DNA of 64,000 nucleotides from Streptococcus parasanguinis (lineage in GTDB: Bacteria; Bacillota; Bacilli; Lactobacillales; Streptococcaceae), in NCBI RefSeq assembly GCF_032163505.1, contig NZ_CP134147.1:1144501-1208500 (forward strand). Reading direction: 5' to 3'. Shown piece after piece: positions 1-8,785 of the stretch; within the stretch, counting starts at the first letter, position 1; every line of letters starts with the position of its first letter. Under the pieces are notes generated by a model. It saw only the letters and a program-made list of their open reading frames with translations. It was not told the DNA's origin and made no database searches. Made by a program: the position numbers and the translations under genes.

Positions 1-950
1 TGACGAGAGTAGTTTTCAACCCCATTGGTGTAGCCCATCTCCCGCAGCATTTCAATATCATACTCGGTCCGTTGTTTTAGACGCTGAGCTTCCAAGAGCT
101 TGCCTTCTTTTTCAAAAACCTTTAACTGCTCTTCAAGTTCCGCTTGAATCTTGGCAATAGCTACTTCCATATGGTCGTCATTGGTCACGAAGTGAGTGGC
201 TGGGAAAATAGCCAAGTGGTCCACATCTCCCAGAACTTGTCCCGTCAGAGCTTCAATCTCACGAATCCGCTCAATCTCGTCCCCGAAAAACTCCACCCGG
301 AAGGCATGTTCATCACGCGAAGCTGGGAAAATCTCCACCACGTCCCCACGAACACGGAATTTCCCCCGTTGAAAGTCAATGTCATTGCGCTCAAACTGGA
401 TGTCCACCAGGTCATTGAGCAGTTTATCACGAGAAATCTCCAGACCCGGGCGTAAGCTGACCACGCTATCGGCATATTCCTTAGGCGAACCCAAACCATA
501 GATACAAGAGACAGAGGCCACAACAATCACATCGTTACGCTCCAACAAAGCTGATGTTGCGGAGTGACGAAGCTTGTCAATCTCATCATTGACAGAGCTA
601 TCTTTTTCGATATAAGTATCGCTCGATGGCACATAGGCTTCTGGCTGGTAGTAATCATAGTATGAGACGAAGTACTCAACCGCATTCTCTGGAAAGAATT
701 CCTTGAACTCTCCATAGAGCTGGCCCGCTAGCGTTTTATTGTGGGCGATAACCAGGGTCGGTTTATTGACTTGGGCAATAACCTGGCTCATAGTATAGGT
801 CTTCCCCGTACCAGTCGCTCCCATCAGGATTTGCGCCTTCTCGCCACCCTCGATGTTATCCACCAACTGTTCAATGGCCTGCGGTTGATCCCCAGACGGT
901 TGGTATTTGGATACTAGTTTAAATTTGTTATCAGTTACTCGATTAATCAT
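1..950 (-). CDS. uvrB: UvrABC system protein B, N-terminal part (runs off window)
   Basis: The minus strand from the ATG at 950 reads [14 protein letters not shown] and stays open to base 1, giving about 316 of the usual ~660 residues. UvrB is the damage-verifying helicase of nucleotide excision repair; it receives DNA from UvrA and recruits UvrC (also in this window at 47714-49549). Visible landmarks are the Walker A stretch MGATGTGKT, the helicase segment [13 protein letters not shown], and the beta-hairpin region [20 protein letters not shown] that clamps DNA. The start is supported by a purine-rich AGGACAAAGAG just upstream. The 3' end lies outside the window, so truncation is only a window effect. 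Identification is firm. Confidence 0.96.
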   Translation of the reverse strand, partial: MINRVTDNKFKLVSKYQPSGDQPQAIEQLVDNIEGGEKAQILMGATGTGKTYTMSQVIAQVNKPTLVIAHNKTLAGQLYGEFKEFFPENAVEYFVSYYDYYQPEAYVPSSDTYIEKDSSVNDEIDKLRHSATSALLERNDVIVVASVSCIYGLGSPKEYADSVVSLRPGLEISRDKLLNDLVDIQFERNDIDFQRGKFRVRGDVVEIFPASRDEHAFRVEFFGDEIERIREIEALTGQVLGDVDHLAIFPATHFVTNDDHMEVAIAKIQAELEEQLKVFEKEGKLLEAQRLKQRTEYDIEMLREMGYTNGVENYSR

Positions 951-977
951 CTCTTTGTCCTCACATATATAGACCTT

Positions 978-986
978 ATTTTACCA
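978..986 (-). promoter_or_regulatory. Extended -10 promoter element of uvrB
   Basis: On the minus strand the sequence reads TGGTAAAAT, an extended -10 box, 28 bases before the uvrB ATG. No good -35 box is seen 17 bases further up, as is usual for extended -10 promoters. No LexA-like or HdiR-like operator was recognised. Confidence 0.5.
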
Positions 987-1077
987 TAAATCACTAGAAT
1001 TCTCTGAGATGAGGAATGAAAGGGAAAACAACATATTACAAAATAATTAATTGGACACGCATTAGAGTGAAAACTAA

Positions 1078-1110
1078 ACAAGACTCTCGCAATTACTTCG
1101 AAAGTCTTGT
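1078..1110 (-). terminator. Hairpin downstream of the LanFEG-like ABC operon
   Basis: ACAAGACT and AGTCTTGT pair across a 17-base loop, with a T-rich run on either side. It lies between the end of the ABC permease gene (1213) and uvrB. The rest of 951-1212 is AT-rich and shows no gene; a 75-codon open frame there has no ribosome site and no recognisable protein. Confidence 0.5.
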
Positions 1111-1212
1111 CTTTTATTCTAAAACAATGCAATACGTAATAAACTTCAGTGTCCATGATATACAAAATTAGCAAGGTTTGCTCATCGGTATCATTTTTAC
1201 GAAATCAATTTA

Positions 1213-1902
1213 CTACTTAACTTCTTGATTCCTTATCAAAAGGTAAAGAGTGGCTCCAAGTGAAAACACCAATTCCATAGCATAAACACATAGTTGCAAA
1301 TAGGAAGCTCTCCCTAGTATTGTATCCGCAATAATATTGTAAAATAGATAACTAGTCATTGGTTCCACTACTCTTTCTATGAAAGGTTGTACCAAAATAG
1401 GAAATAGCAGCAAAATAGCTAAACTCCCCATTGGACTTTTGAAAAAATAACTTAAGAAGTAAGAAATCAAAAAATATTGGATGGAGCCAATCAAATAGAA
1501 ACTGAAAAGTTCTAAACTGACACCATTTTCGCTACTAAAAAAATGAAACCATATAAGTAGTACAATGAAATTTAAGGTTGATTGGAGTACTACATCACAT
1601 AATTCTACGAACAGGATCCGAATTGAACTTAAGATCCTTTTTCCACTTACCAAATAAACCAGTTTTGTTTCGTGTGATTGTAACTCAACAAATGCATTAA
1701 CACACCCAATACCAACAGAGAGCATTGACGCAAAAACAAGAGCTTGCTTTATAGATAATTGTACAACAGTATCATTGATTGAAACTGGTAAAACACCTAA
1801 GAGACACACAAAACCTATCAAAAGTGACTGTATAGCTATCTGGTACTTTACGGGTTTTAAACTATATTTTTTGACGATAAGACTAAAAAATATTCTTGCC
1901 AT
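1213..1902 (-). CDS. ABC-2 type permease, LanG-like subunit
   Basis: A 229-residue very hydrophobic protein with about six predicted membrane spans and no extracellular domain or ATPase motif. It is the third gene of a minus-strand set ATPase (2697-3407), permease (1883-2695), permease (this gene); the end of the preceding permease overlaps this start by 20 bases, so translation is coupled. One ATPase of ~236 residues plus two different ~230-270 residue permeases is the LanFEG arrangement of lantibiotic immunity transporters and of CprABC-like resistance transporters. By analogy it would expel a cationic peptide from the membrane. The substrate is not shown by the sequence. Base composition is clearly AT-richer than the flanking housekeeping genes, which suggests acquisition. 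Confidence 0.75.
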   Translation of the reverse strand: MARIFFSLIVKKYSLKPVKYQIAIQSLLIGFVCLLGVLPVSINDTVVQLSIKQALVFASMLSVGIGCVNAFVELQSHETKLVYLVSGKRILSSIRILFVELCDVVLQSTLNFIVLLIWFHFFSSENGVSLELFSFYLIGSIQYFLISYFLSYFFKSPMGSLAILLLFPILVQPFIERVVEPMTSYLFYNIIADTILGRASYLQLCVYAMELVFSLGATLYLLIRNQEVK

Positions 1903-2695
1903 TCTTCCTCCTCATTCGAATCATTTCTACAAGCATTATGAATACCAAGAACAAGATTCCTTCTACTACTAAAAGTGTAAATCCATATAATTGGCTCGTT
2001 TGAATCCCTTCAATTCGGCCAAAAGCAAATGACTTTGCTCCAATCAAAGGCAAGAGATTTTCTATTTTAGAAGAAATTCCTCTTAGAATACCTGATAAAG
2101 TGATTACCAATAACAAAACGTCTGCAATTAATGAAGTCATTGATTTTTTCGTTACTATTACGAAAAGTAAAGCTAATAAAGTAAGAACGATTGCAAATAT
2201 CATAACTCTTACCGTGACATCTAAGAACAATGTAAATTCTAAATAATTCTTTAAAGTTGAATCTAGAAAAATGAGTAAGATAATAGCATTTACTATAGAT
2301 AATACTAAAGTAGAAAGTATCGATAAAACAACCGAACTTGCAATAAACCCAGTAAGACGAACTTTCCAGTTTGGGATCAATAACTGAGTAAAATTATCAT
2401 CACCAAATTGGTAATGGGTTGAATAAACAAGTGAAACTAAGATTGGTAAGAAAATAACACTTGCTTGGTAGGGTGAGGATAAGAGAGCATCTCTGACTGT
2501 ATAGACTGGATTCGATGATAGCATAGATGGATCAAGGTTAACAGCCTGTCCATTTCCTTCTACTAAAGCATTTATCACCTGGATATTTTGAATTGAAAAA
2601 AATATGCTGACTCCCAAAATAAGAAAAAAAGTGAATTTAAAAGTAGCTAAACTACAATATTTATAGAGGTCACTAAAAAAGGAACGTTTCAACAT
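1883..2695 (-). CDS. ABC-2 type permease, LanE-like subunit
   Basis: A membrane protein of 270 residues starting MLKRSFFSDLYKYCS, with about six spans and a sizeable loop after span 1. The start at 2695 is chosen over an ATG at 2752 because GAAGGTGA lies at the right distance, and because the 2752 start would run back into the ATPase gene; the ATPase stop codon and this ATG are one base apart (TAATATG). It pairs with the downstream permease to form the channel of a LanFEG-like transporter. No lantibiotic structural or modification gene is present nearby, so the unit is an immunity or resistance transporter rather than a producer locus as far as this window shows. Confidence 0.78.
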   Translation of the reverse strand: MLKRSFFSDLYKYCSLATFKFTFFLILGVSIFFSIQNIQVINALVEGNGQAVNLDPSMLSSNPVYTVRDALLSSPYQASVIFLPILVSLVYSTHYQFGDDNFTQLLIPNWKVRLTGFIASSVVLSILSTLVLSIVNAIILLIFLDSTLKNYLEFTLFLDVTVRVMIFAIVLTLLALLFVIVTKKSMTSLIADVLLLVITLSGILRGISSKIENLLPLIGAKSFAFGRIEGIQTSQLYGFTLLVVEGILFLVFIMLVEMIRMRRKNGKNIF

Positions 2696-2696
2696 A

Positions 2697-3407
2697 TTAT
2701 TCACCTTCTTTCCCTTCGAGCGCCTTAAAATATGCTTCCTCAAAAGATCCAAACTGTTTCAAAATATCTTTTGTAGGAGCATCAATAACAATTTTCCCAT
2801 TAGAAATACCAACTAGATGATCTACAGTTAATTCTAACTCACTCATATAATGACTGGTCATTAAGACAGTTTTACCTTCATTGACAAAAGACTGCAAAAA
2901 ATTGCGTACCCAGCGTATACCCTCTGGATCTAGTCCATTGATTGGTTCATCTAAAATTAAGATATCAGGATTTGCTAATAAGGCTGTTGCTAACCCAAGA
3001 CGTTGCTTCATTCCTAACGAATAATCTTTTACTTTTTTATTTTTAGCTTCACTTAACCCCACCAACTCTAAACATTCGTTGCACCTATTTCTGTCAACGC
3101 CACAAGCCAAGCCAATCCACCGAAGATGCTGAAATCCTGTTCTTGTCGGATAAGGTTGGCAACTATCGAGGAATGATCCAACAATACCAAAAGGATTATC
3201 TCCCAATTGAGAGTATTTTTTGCCATTGATCAACGCCATTCCCATTTGACTATTTTCTAAACCAAGTAAAATTCTAATTAAAGTTGATTTTCCAGATCCA
3301 TTCGGTCCAATCAATCCAGTAATCTCACCTTTCTTGGCTTTGAAAGACACGTTTTGAAGGACAATTTTACTATTATATTCCTTATGTAGCTTTTGAATTG
3401 TTATCAT
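2697..3407 (-). CDS. ABC transporter ATP-binding protein, LanF/BcrA-like
   Basis: A 236-residue ATPase: Walker A GPNGSGKST (34-42), signature YSLGMKQR (129-136), Walker B ILILDEP (149-155) and the switch histidine in TSHYMSE (H186). At the Q-loop position the usual glutamine is replaced: the segment GSFLDSCQPYPTRT aligns with the GALIE...YPNLT segment of LanF proteins, putting Asp81 where LanF enzymes carry Glu and ordinary ABC ATPases Gln. It is the first gene of the three-gene transporter operon and is transcribed divergently from the response regulator gene at 3566. That layout (ABC set divergent from a two-component pair) is typical of peptide-antibiotic sensing and detoxification modules, with the regulator probably controlling this promoter. 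Confidence 0.85.
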   Translation of the reverse strand: MITIQKLHKEYNSKIVLQNVSFKAKKGEITGLIGPNGSGKSTLIRILLGLENSQMGMALINGKKYSQLGDNPFGIVGSFLDSCQPYPTRTGFQHLRWIGLACGVDRNRCNECLELVGLSEAKNKKVKDYSLGMKQRLGLATALLANPDILILDEPINGLDPEGIRWVRNFLQSFVNEGKTVLMTSHYMSELELTVDHLVGISNGKIVIDAPTKDILKQFGSFEEAYFKALEGKEGE

Positions 3408-3445
3408 TCATTCTTTTTCCCTTCTGATTTTTAGTTAAATTCCAC

Positions 3446-3468
3446 CTTCACTTGAAGCAAGTATAACA
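3446..3468 (-). promoter_or_regulatory. Promoter of the LanFEG-like operon with palindromic site at the start point
   Basis: The minus strand carries TGTTATACT (extended -10, TATACT at 3460-3465). The palindrome CTTCACTTGAAG lies at 3446-3457, which is where transcription would begin. It is a candidate operator for the divergent response regulator or another repressor; this role is inference from position. Confidence 0.5.
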
Positions 3469-3533
3469 GGAGAAAATCAGGAAATTCTCAGAATAATTAT
3501 TTTTTTCATTTTCAACAAATTACATTCTATATT

Positions 3534-3562
3534 TGCTATAATATGCTCATATAATTGGAGGA
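3534..3562 (+). promoter_or_regulatory. Extended -10 promoter and ribosome site of the response regulator
   Basis: TGCTATAAT (3534-3542) is an extended -10 box; GGAGGA (3557-3562) precedes the ATG at 3566. The two divergent promoters are about 70 bases apart, so one bound regulator could affect both. Confidence 0.65.
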
Positions 3563-3565
3563 ACT

Positions 3566-4237
3566 ATGAAGTATAAAATTTTAGCCATTGACGATGATGA
3601 AAAAATCTTACGATTAATAGCGAATACATTAAAAGCGAACAACTTTCACGTGGAAACTCGTAAAAATATAGAGGAGATCAATATATGTGACTTTACTGGA
3701 TTCGATCTAATTTTACTTGACGTCATGATGCCTATTTCTGGTTTAGAAATCTGTCGTTCCATTCGTTCACAAATTACTACTCCAATTCTATTTCTAACCG
3801 CTAAAGATTTTGAAGAAGATTTACTAAAAGGAATACAAGCCGGAGCCGATGATTACATCACAAAACCATTCAGCATAAAGGAATTGATTGCAAGAATTCA
3901 AATGCATCTTCGTAGGGAAGAAAGATCTCACAACGCCTCTAAAGAAGAGATGGATTCAAATATAACTTTTTATCGAGATAGTCAAGAAGTTTATTATCAA
4001 TCGAAGAGAATTTCATTAACCAAGCGAGAGTTTGATTTACTTTATCTTTTAGCAAAAAATGAGAACCGAATATTTAGCATAGAAGAACTTTACAATTACC
4101 TCTATCCTGTAGACTCTGATGCACAACTACGATCCATTACTGAATACATCTATCAAATCAGACAAAAATTTAAGATTCATCAAATTGATCCAATCAAAAC
4201 AGTATGGGGAGGAGGATACAAATGGAAAAAGAATTGA
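3566..4237 (+). CDS. OmpR-family response regulator
   Basis: A 223-residue protein with a receiver domain (1-115) and an OmpR-type winged-helix DNA-binding domain (about 130-223). The acidic pocket DDDE (9-12), phospho-acceptor Asp52 in LILLDVMMP, the conserved Thr78 and Lys100 (TKPF) are all present, so it should be phosphorylated. The C-terminal segment LTKREFDLLYLLAKNE is typical of the family. It overlaps the histidine kinase gene by 16 bases and lies opposite the LanFEG-like ABC operon, whose likely job is to be switched on by this regulator. Related systems are LanR/CprR-type regulators. AT-rich like the rest of the cassette. Confidence 0.9.
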   Translation: MKYKILAIDDDEKILRLIANTLKANNFHVETRKNIEEINICDFTGFDLILLDVMMPISGLEICRSIRSQITTPILFLTAKDFEEDLLKGIQAGADDYITKPFSIKELIARIQMHLRREERSHNASKEEMDSNITFYRDSQEVYYQSKRISLTKREFDLLYLLAKNENRIFSIEELYNYLYPVDSDAQLRSITEYIYQIRQKFKIHQIDPIKTVWGGGYKWKKN

Positions 4238-5298
4238 CAATCAAGCAACTCATTAAGCGTACCTACCTTAAAATCATTTGGCAATTTCTTCTATGTCTGA
4301 TACTTTTTTACATAGTTCCAGCTCTTCTATCTTCTGTGTCTGGAATTAATGAGAAAAATGCCAATCACTTTGCTTTATTTTTTAGCGTCAGTTCTTGGAT
4401 TTATCTTTGCATCATTTTAATTTTTATCATTGTAATAAATATTAGACGGTTATTAACCAAGATTCAAACAGAAATGAACATGGTTTATCATAGTGGTCTA
4501 TATTTCACAAAAAATGAACATCACCATTTGCAGATTAAAGAATTCATTGAAACAAACGATCTGATCGAAAAAATGCAATCTGAAATAAAAAATAGAATTC
4601 AAAATGAAAAAGATCAAAAAAAAGAACTCATGTTTCAAGTATCTAGCGCTGCACATGATCTTCGTAGCCCTCTAACTGTCATCAGAGGAAATGCCGAATT
4701 CTTACAATCCACCGAGCAAACACCTCAAACAATGGAATGTCTAAAAGATCTGGAGCAAGCAAGTATTCAATTAAATGATTATTTTAACCACTTCATCCAA
4801 TACTCCAAAACTTTTTATGACCATGATATTCAACTTGAAAACATATCAATTCAACAAGTAACTCATCAATTGAAGGAACAGATCACTCCTTTACTCCCGA
4901 GAAATACACAATTTGTTTTTTCAAATACAGTAACTCCATCAACACAAATTGCCATTCATTCCAATTTATTTTTTCGAGCAATCACAAATATTATTAATAA
5001 TGCAATACAACATCAAAAAGATAATGATGCAAAGATCCAGCTAACAATGTCACAAGAAAAAAATCGATTAGTTCTAACCATATGGAATAATCAATCTACT
5101 TTTTCAAAAAATGTATTACAACATGCTGGAAATCTTTTCTATAAAGAGGACCAAGCAAGAACACCCTCTCAAGAAAGTCACTTTGGACTTGGTTTATCTT
5201 TCGTGAAACGCGTCATGAAACTTCATAATGGAACTATGCATTTAGAAAATACTCATAATGGTGCACAAGTCAAGCTAATCATTCCCATTATTATATAG
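4222..5298 (+). CDS. Sensor histidine kinase with two spans and a short outer loop
   Basis: A kinase of 358 residues. The start at 4222 is preferred to the in-frame ATG at 4204 because GGGGAGGAGG at 4207-4216 forms an excellent ribosome site for it. Two membrane spans (about 17-37 and 52-74) enclose only ~15 residues outside, which leaves no room for a classical extracytoplasmic sensor domain; the signal is probably read at or in the membrane, or from the transporter. The H box SSAAHDLRSPLT gives phospho-acceptor His145; the N box (ITNIINNAIQHQ) and G box (FGLGLSFVKR) of the ATPase domain are intact. It should phosphorylate the regulator encoded just upstream. Confidence 0.9.
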   Translation: MEKELTIKQLIKRTYLKIIWQFLLCLILFYIVPALLSSVSGINEKNANHFALFFSVSSWIYLCIILIFIIVINIRRLLTKIQTEMNMVYHSGLYFTKNEHHHLQIKEFIETNDLIEKMQSEIKNRIQNEKDQKKELMFQVSSAAHDLRSPLTVIRGNAEFLQSTEQTPQTMECLKDLEQASIQLNDYFNHFIQYSKTFYDHDIQLENISIQQVTHQLKEQITPLLPRNTQFVFSNTVTPSTQIAIHSNLFFRAITNIINNAIQHQKDNDAKIQLTMSQEKNRLVLTIWNNQSTFSKNVLQHAGNLFYKEDQARTPSQESHFGLGLSFVKRVMKLHNGTMHLENTHNGAQVKLIIPIII

Positions 5299-5338
5299 AA
5301 AAAGCCGAACTCATCAATATGTGTTCGACTCAGAAAGC

Positions 5339-5370
5339 AGACAAACGTCATTTTTGGTGTTTGTCTTTTT
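5339..5370 (+). terminator. Terminator of the two-component operon
   Basis: AGACAAAC and GTTTGTCT pair and are followed by TTTT. A smaller stem (AGCCGAAC / GTTCGACT) lies just upstream at about 5303-5330. Confidence 0.75.
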
Positions 5371-5400
5371 CATATATGACTTTCAGACATTACACAGAGG

Positions 5401-6339
5401 TTAGTCATCAAACTTTTCTTTCCTCTCACCTAAGCGATAGACAATCACTAGGGATACAAGAAGAACCAAAGTAGTGATAATCGATCCTTCTGCACCAAAT
5501 GCCCCTCCGGTCAACCAATCAGGACCAGATCCCATGCTAAAGCTAAAAATCGAGGCATCTGCGCCCGTACCACTGACTTGAAAACCAAGGAGATTTCCTT
5601 GTACATAGTTCCAAGTGCCGTGTTGGGCGACCACTAGCCAGATACTATCCGTATAGATAAAAAGCAGACCAGCCAGCACTCCATCGAGGATGATATTCAG
5701 AACGGATAAGAAGGTCACTCCTGCATTTCCCATATGCAGAATGCCAAAGAGACTACTAGAAATCGCGATCGCTAAAGGCAGATTAGTTCTTGCAGCAATC
5801 CGAGTCAGAAGCCAACCTCGCGTCGCTACTTCTTCCGTCCCCCCTTGCAGAAGCCAAAATGGAAATAATCCTAGGATAAAAAGCAAGGGCTCTAAACTGA
5901 GCTCATTTAACACAAAAGACCCGATGCCACTTACTTGGTAGACAAGCGCGATCACTCCCATTTGAATAAGTGAAATCACGATCCCCCAGACTAGATACTT
6001 GAGCCAATTTCTTTTTACAAAGCCTAAGCTTGATAAAGTATTCTTCTCTATGACCTTCACCCAAAAAATAAAGAGAAATAGTATGATTACAAAACTGAAA
6101 AGCTCATAATAGAGAAGATAATGGTAGAAAAATTCTTGAATACTTGCTGTCCCATTTCCTGGTGAAAAGAACTCCGCCAGAAAACCTATCACTAAGGAAA
6201 ATGGTCCCACCAATTCACTACTAAGCCATAGTCCCCCTTCTATAAAGAAGGAGGCTAAAAATACATAGAATAGTGTAGAAATAAGAACTGGCATAGATGT
6301 GTTTGTTTTTATATCCTGAATGATCTTTCCTTTCTTCAT
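5401..6339 (-). CDS. CPBP-family intramembrane protease
   Basis: A polytopic membrane protein of 312 residues. The ATG at 6339 is chosen over the one at 6396 because GGAGG lies seven bases before it. The CPBP/Abi (CaaX protease and bacteriocin-processing) signature is present: EEVATRGWL (motif EExxxR), FGILHMGN and a final AQHGTWN carrying the metal-type histidine. Such proteins are glutamic-type intramembrane proteases related to Rce1; in Firmicutes several are tied to bacteriocin maturation or self-immunity. Its position directly next to the LanFEG-like cassette fits such a role but does not prove it. It is monocistronic, convergent with the kinase gene. A second CPBP protein is encoded at 49750-50733. 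Confidence 0.85.
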   Translation of the reverse strand: MKKGKIIQDIKTNTSMPVLISTLFYVFLASFFIEGGLWLSSELVGPFSLVIGFLAEFFSPGNGTASIQEFFYHYLLYYELFSFVIILFLFIFWVKVIEKNTLSSLGFVKRNWLKYLVWGIVISLIQMGVIALVYQVSGIGSFVLNELSLEPLLFILGLFPFWLLQGGTEEVATRGWLLTRIAARTNLPLAIAISSSLFGILHMGNAGVTFLSVLNIILDGVLAGLLFIYTDSIWLVVAQHGTWNYVQGNLLGFQVSGTGADASIFSFSMGSGPDWLTGGAFGAEGSIITTLVLLVSLVIVYRLGERKEKFDD

Positions 6340-6440
6340 GATCAACCTCCATTTATCTAATAGGTCCATTGTAGCAAAGAAAATCAAGAGCTGCAATATC
6401 GTTTCATGTCAGAAAACCTAACATGACAACTCGATTTTTC

Positions 6441-6469
6441 TTGCAAAGTAAAGTCTTTTCTGATATAAT
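6441..6469 (+). promoter_or_regulatory. Promoter of the glutamine-type transporter operon
   Basis: TTGCAA (6441-6446) and TATAAT (6464-6469) are 17 bases apart. Transcription would start near 6476, about 126 bases before the ATG at 6602, leaving an unusually long leader. Confidence 0.75.
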
Positions 6470-6493
6470 AGCTTCTGTAGAAAAACATAAGAC

Positions 6494-6531
6494 CATTCAT
6501 ACTCGTTTTGGTATGAATGATTTGTTTTTTT
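6494..6531 (+). terminator. Intrinsic terminator inside the leader (attenuator candidate)
   Basis: CATTCATAC (6494-6502) pairs perfectly with GTATGAATG (6511-6519), followed by a T-rich tract at 6521-6531. It lies between the promoter and the coding start, so it must be read through, or it ends a ~55-base RNA. A small GGGT/ACCC stem sits just after it. No known riboswitch class was recognised. Confidence 0.6.
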
Positions 6532-6601
6532 AAGGCCATCCTTTGGTCAATGTGCTCATGGGTCAAATACCCAAAGAGAAAAGAATTAAAAGGAGACAGA
6601 A

Positions 6602-8785
6602 ATGAAGAAAAAATTACTAGCATGTTTGCTGTTCTTATTTCCATTCGTTGCATTCGCTGGTCATGCTCATGCTGAAACGATCAAGGTCGTTTTCGACACA
6701 GCTTATGCACCATTTGAATTTAAGGATTCAGATCAAACCTATAAAGGAATTGACGTAGAGATCTTGGACAAGGTCGCTGAAATCAATGGCTGGGATTTGG
6801 ACAAATCCTTCCCAGGATTTGATGCAGCGGTCAATGCAGTTCAAGCTGGTCAAGCAGATGCCATCATGGCCGGTATGACCAAAACAACAGAACGTGAAAA
6901 AGTCTTCACCATGTCTGATACTTACTACGATACAAAAGTTGTCATCGCGACTACGAAAGCCGATAAAATCACGAAGTACAGCCAATTAAAAGGGAAGACA
7001 GTCGGTGTTAAAAACGGAACTGCAGCCCAACGCTTCCTCGATAAAAACAAGGACAAGTACGGCTACAAGATCAAGACTTTTGATACCGGTGATCTCATGT
7101 ATAACAGTTTATCAGCTGGTGCAGTGGATGCAGTCATGGATGACCAACCTGTTATTCAATACGCCATCCAAAAGGGTCAGGACCTAGCTATCAATATGGA
7201 CGGGGAAGCAGTCGGTGGCTTTGCCTTTGGTGTTAAAAAAGGTGGCAATCATGAAAAGTTGATCACTGAATTTAACAAGGCTCTCGCTCAAATGAAAGCT
7301 GATGGAACACTTGATGAGATCATCAAGAAATGGACAGGTGAAAGCCAATCATCAAGTAACAGTGCCGTTCCAGAAACAACTACTCCTGCTGGTCAAAAAG
7401 CAACTCCTAAAAAATCAAAATATGTAATTTCAAGTGACTCATCTTTTGCACCATTTGTCTTCCAAAATGGAAAAAACAAATACACAGGGATCGATATGGA
7501 CTTGATCAAGGCTATTGCCAAAGACCAAGGATTTACCATCGAGATTAATAATCCTGGATTTGACGCAGCGGTAAGTGATGTCCAATCCGGCCATGCGCAA
7601 GGAATGATTGCAGGGATGACCGTAACAGATGCTCGGAAAGAAACATTTGATTTTTCTGAACCATACTACACAGCCAATTCTATTCTAGCTGTTCAAGAAA
7701 GCAGCAAGATTGATTCATATGATGACCTAAAAGGAAAGACAGTCGGTGTTAAAAACGGTACTTCCTCACAAAACTTCCTTGAAGAAAACCAAAAGAAATA
7801 TGGTTACAAGATCAAAACGTTCTCTGACGGAGCTTCTATGTACGATAGTTTGAATTCTGGTTCTGTCGCAGCGATCATGGATGACGAACCTGTTATCAAA
7901 TACGCTATTAAACAAGGACGTAAATTCAAAACACCTATCGAAGGAACTCCAAGTGGTCAACTAGCATTTGCCGTTAAGAAGGGTGAAAATCCTGAATTGA
8001 TCGAAATGTTCAATAACGGTCTTGCAAACTTGAAGAAAAGCGGTCAATACCAAAAGATTCTCGATAAATACCTTAAAGCAGATAGCAAATCAAGTACTTC
8101 AAGTACAACAGCAGATGAAACAACGATCTGGGGCTTACTTCAAAACAACTACAAACAATTGTTAAGTGGTTTGGGTGTGACTCTTGCCCTTGCACTTCTC
8201 TCCTTCGCCATTGCTATGGTGATCGGTGTTATCTTTGGGATGTTTAGTGTTAGCCCTTATAAATGGCTCCGCTGGACAGCAGAAATCTTTGTCGATGTTA
8301 TTCGTGGGATCCCACTCATGATCCTTGCAGCCTTCATCTTCTGGGGAATTCCAAACTTGATTGAAACTGTCACAGGTCATCAATCCCCAATCAACGACTT
8401 TGTCGCAGGTACCATCGCCCTCTCCCTCAATGCTGCTGCTTATATCGCAGAAATTGTCCGTGGGGGGATTCAAGCAGTTCCGATTGGACAGATGGAAGCC
8501 AGCCGAAGCCTTGGAATCTCTTATGGCAAGACCATGCGTAAGATCATCTTGCCACAAGCAACCAAACTCATGCTTCCAAACTTTGTGAACCAATTCGTCA
8601 TTGCCCTGAAAGATACGACGATCGTTTCTGCGATCGGATTGGTCGAACTCTTCCAAACTGGTAAGATCATCATTGCTCGAAACTACCAAAGTTTCAAGAT
8701 GTATGCGATCCTTGCCGTTTTCTACCTCGTGATTATCACCTTGCTAACACGATTTGCAAAAAAATTAGAAAAGAAGGTTAACTAA
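6602..8785 (+). CDS. Amino-acid ABC transporter, two binding domains fused to permease (GlnPH type)
   Basis: A 727-residue fusion. Residues 1-24 form a signal peptide ending AHA. Two solute-binding (family 3) domains follow, about 25-243 and 273-490, both with the TVGVKNGT motif; a Ser/Thr/Pro-rich linker joins them. Residues ~518-727 are the permease with the EAA loop ([21 protein letters not shown], about 630-650). This is the streptococcal/lactococcal arrangement in which binding proteins are tethered to the channel, as in the GlnPQ importer for glutamine/glutamate; the exact amino acid cannot be read from sequence. The stop overlaps the ATPase start (TAATG). AAAAGGAGACAG precedes the ATG. 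Confidence 0.92.
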   Translation: MKKKLLACLLFLFPFVAFAGHAHAETIKVVFDTAYAPFEFKDSDQTYKGIDVEILDKVAEINGWDLDKSFPGFDAAVNAVQAGQADAIMAGMTKTTEREKVFTMSDTYYDTKVVIATTKADKITKYSQLKGKTVGVKNGTAAQRFLDKNKDKYGYKIKTFDTGDLMYNSLSAGAVDAVMDDQPVIQYAIQKGQDLAINMDGEAVGGFAFGVKKGGNHEKLITEFNKALAQMKADGTLDEIIKKWTGESQSSSNSAVPETTTPAGQKATPKKSKYVISSDSSFAPFVFQNGKNKYTGIDMDLIKAIAKDQGFTIEINNPGFDAAVSDVQSGHAQGMIAGMTVTDARKETFDFSEPYYTANSILAVQESSKIDSYDDLKGKTVGVKNGTSSQNFLEENQKKYGYKIKTFSDGASMYDSLNSGSVAAIMDDEPVIKYAIKQGRKFKTPIEGTPSGQLAFAVKKGENPELIEMFNNGLANLKKSGQYQKILDKYLKADSKSSTSSTTADETTIWGLLQNNYKQLLSGLGVTLALALLSFAIAMVIGVIFGMFSVSPYKWLRWTAEIFVDVIRGIPLMILAAFIFWGIPNLIETVTGHQSPINDFVAGTIALSLNAAAYIAEIVRGGIQAVPIGQMEASRSLGISYGKTMRKIILPQATKLMLPNFVNQFVIALKDTTIVSAIGLVELFQTGKIIIARNYQSFKMYAILAVFYLVIITLLTRFAKKLEKKVN

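Noticed and set aside
951..1212. A small gene in the gap between uvrB and the ABC operon
   Set aside because: The only long frame (75 codons) has no ribosome site and overlaps the uvrB promoter.
8162..8689. A 175-codon frame opposite the transporter permease domain
   Set aside because: Antisense to a clear coding region, composition without protein-like motifs, no start signal.
6602..8785. Tandem binding domains as an assembly artefact
   Set aside because: The two domains differ throughout in sequence, and this architecture is established for GlnPQ-type importers.
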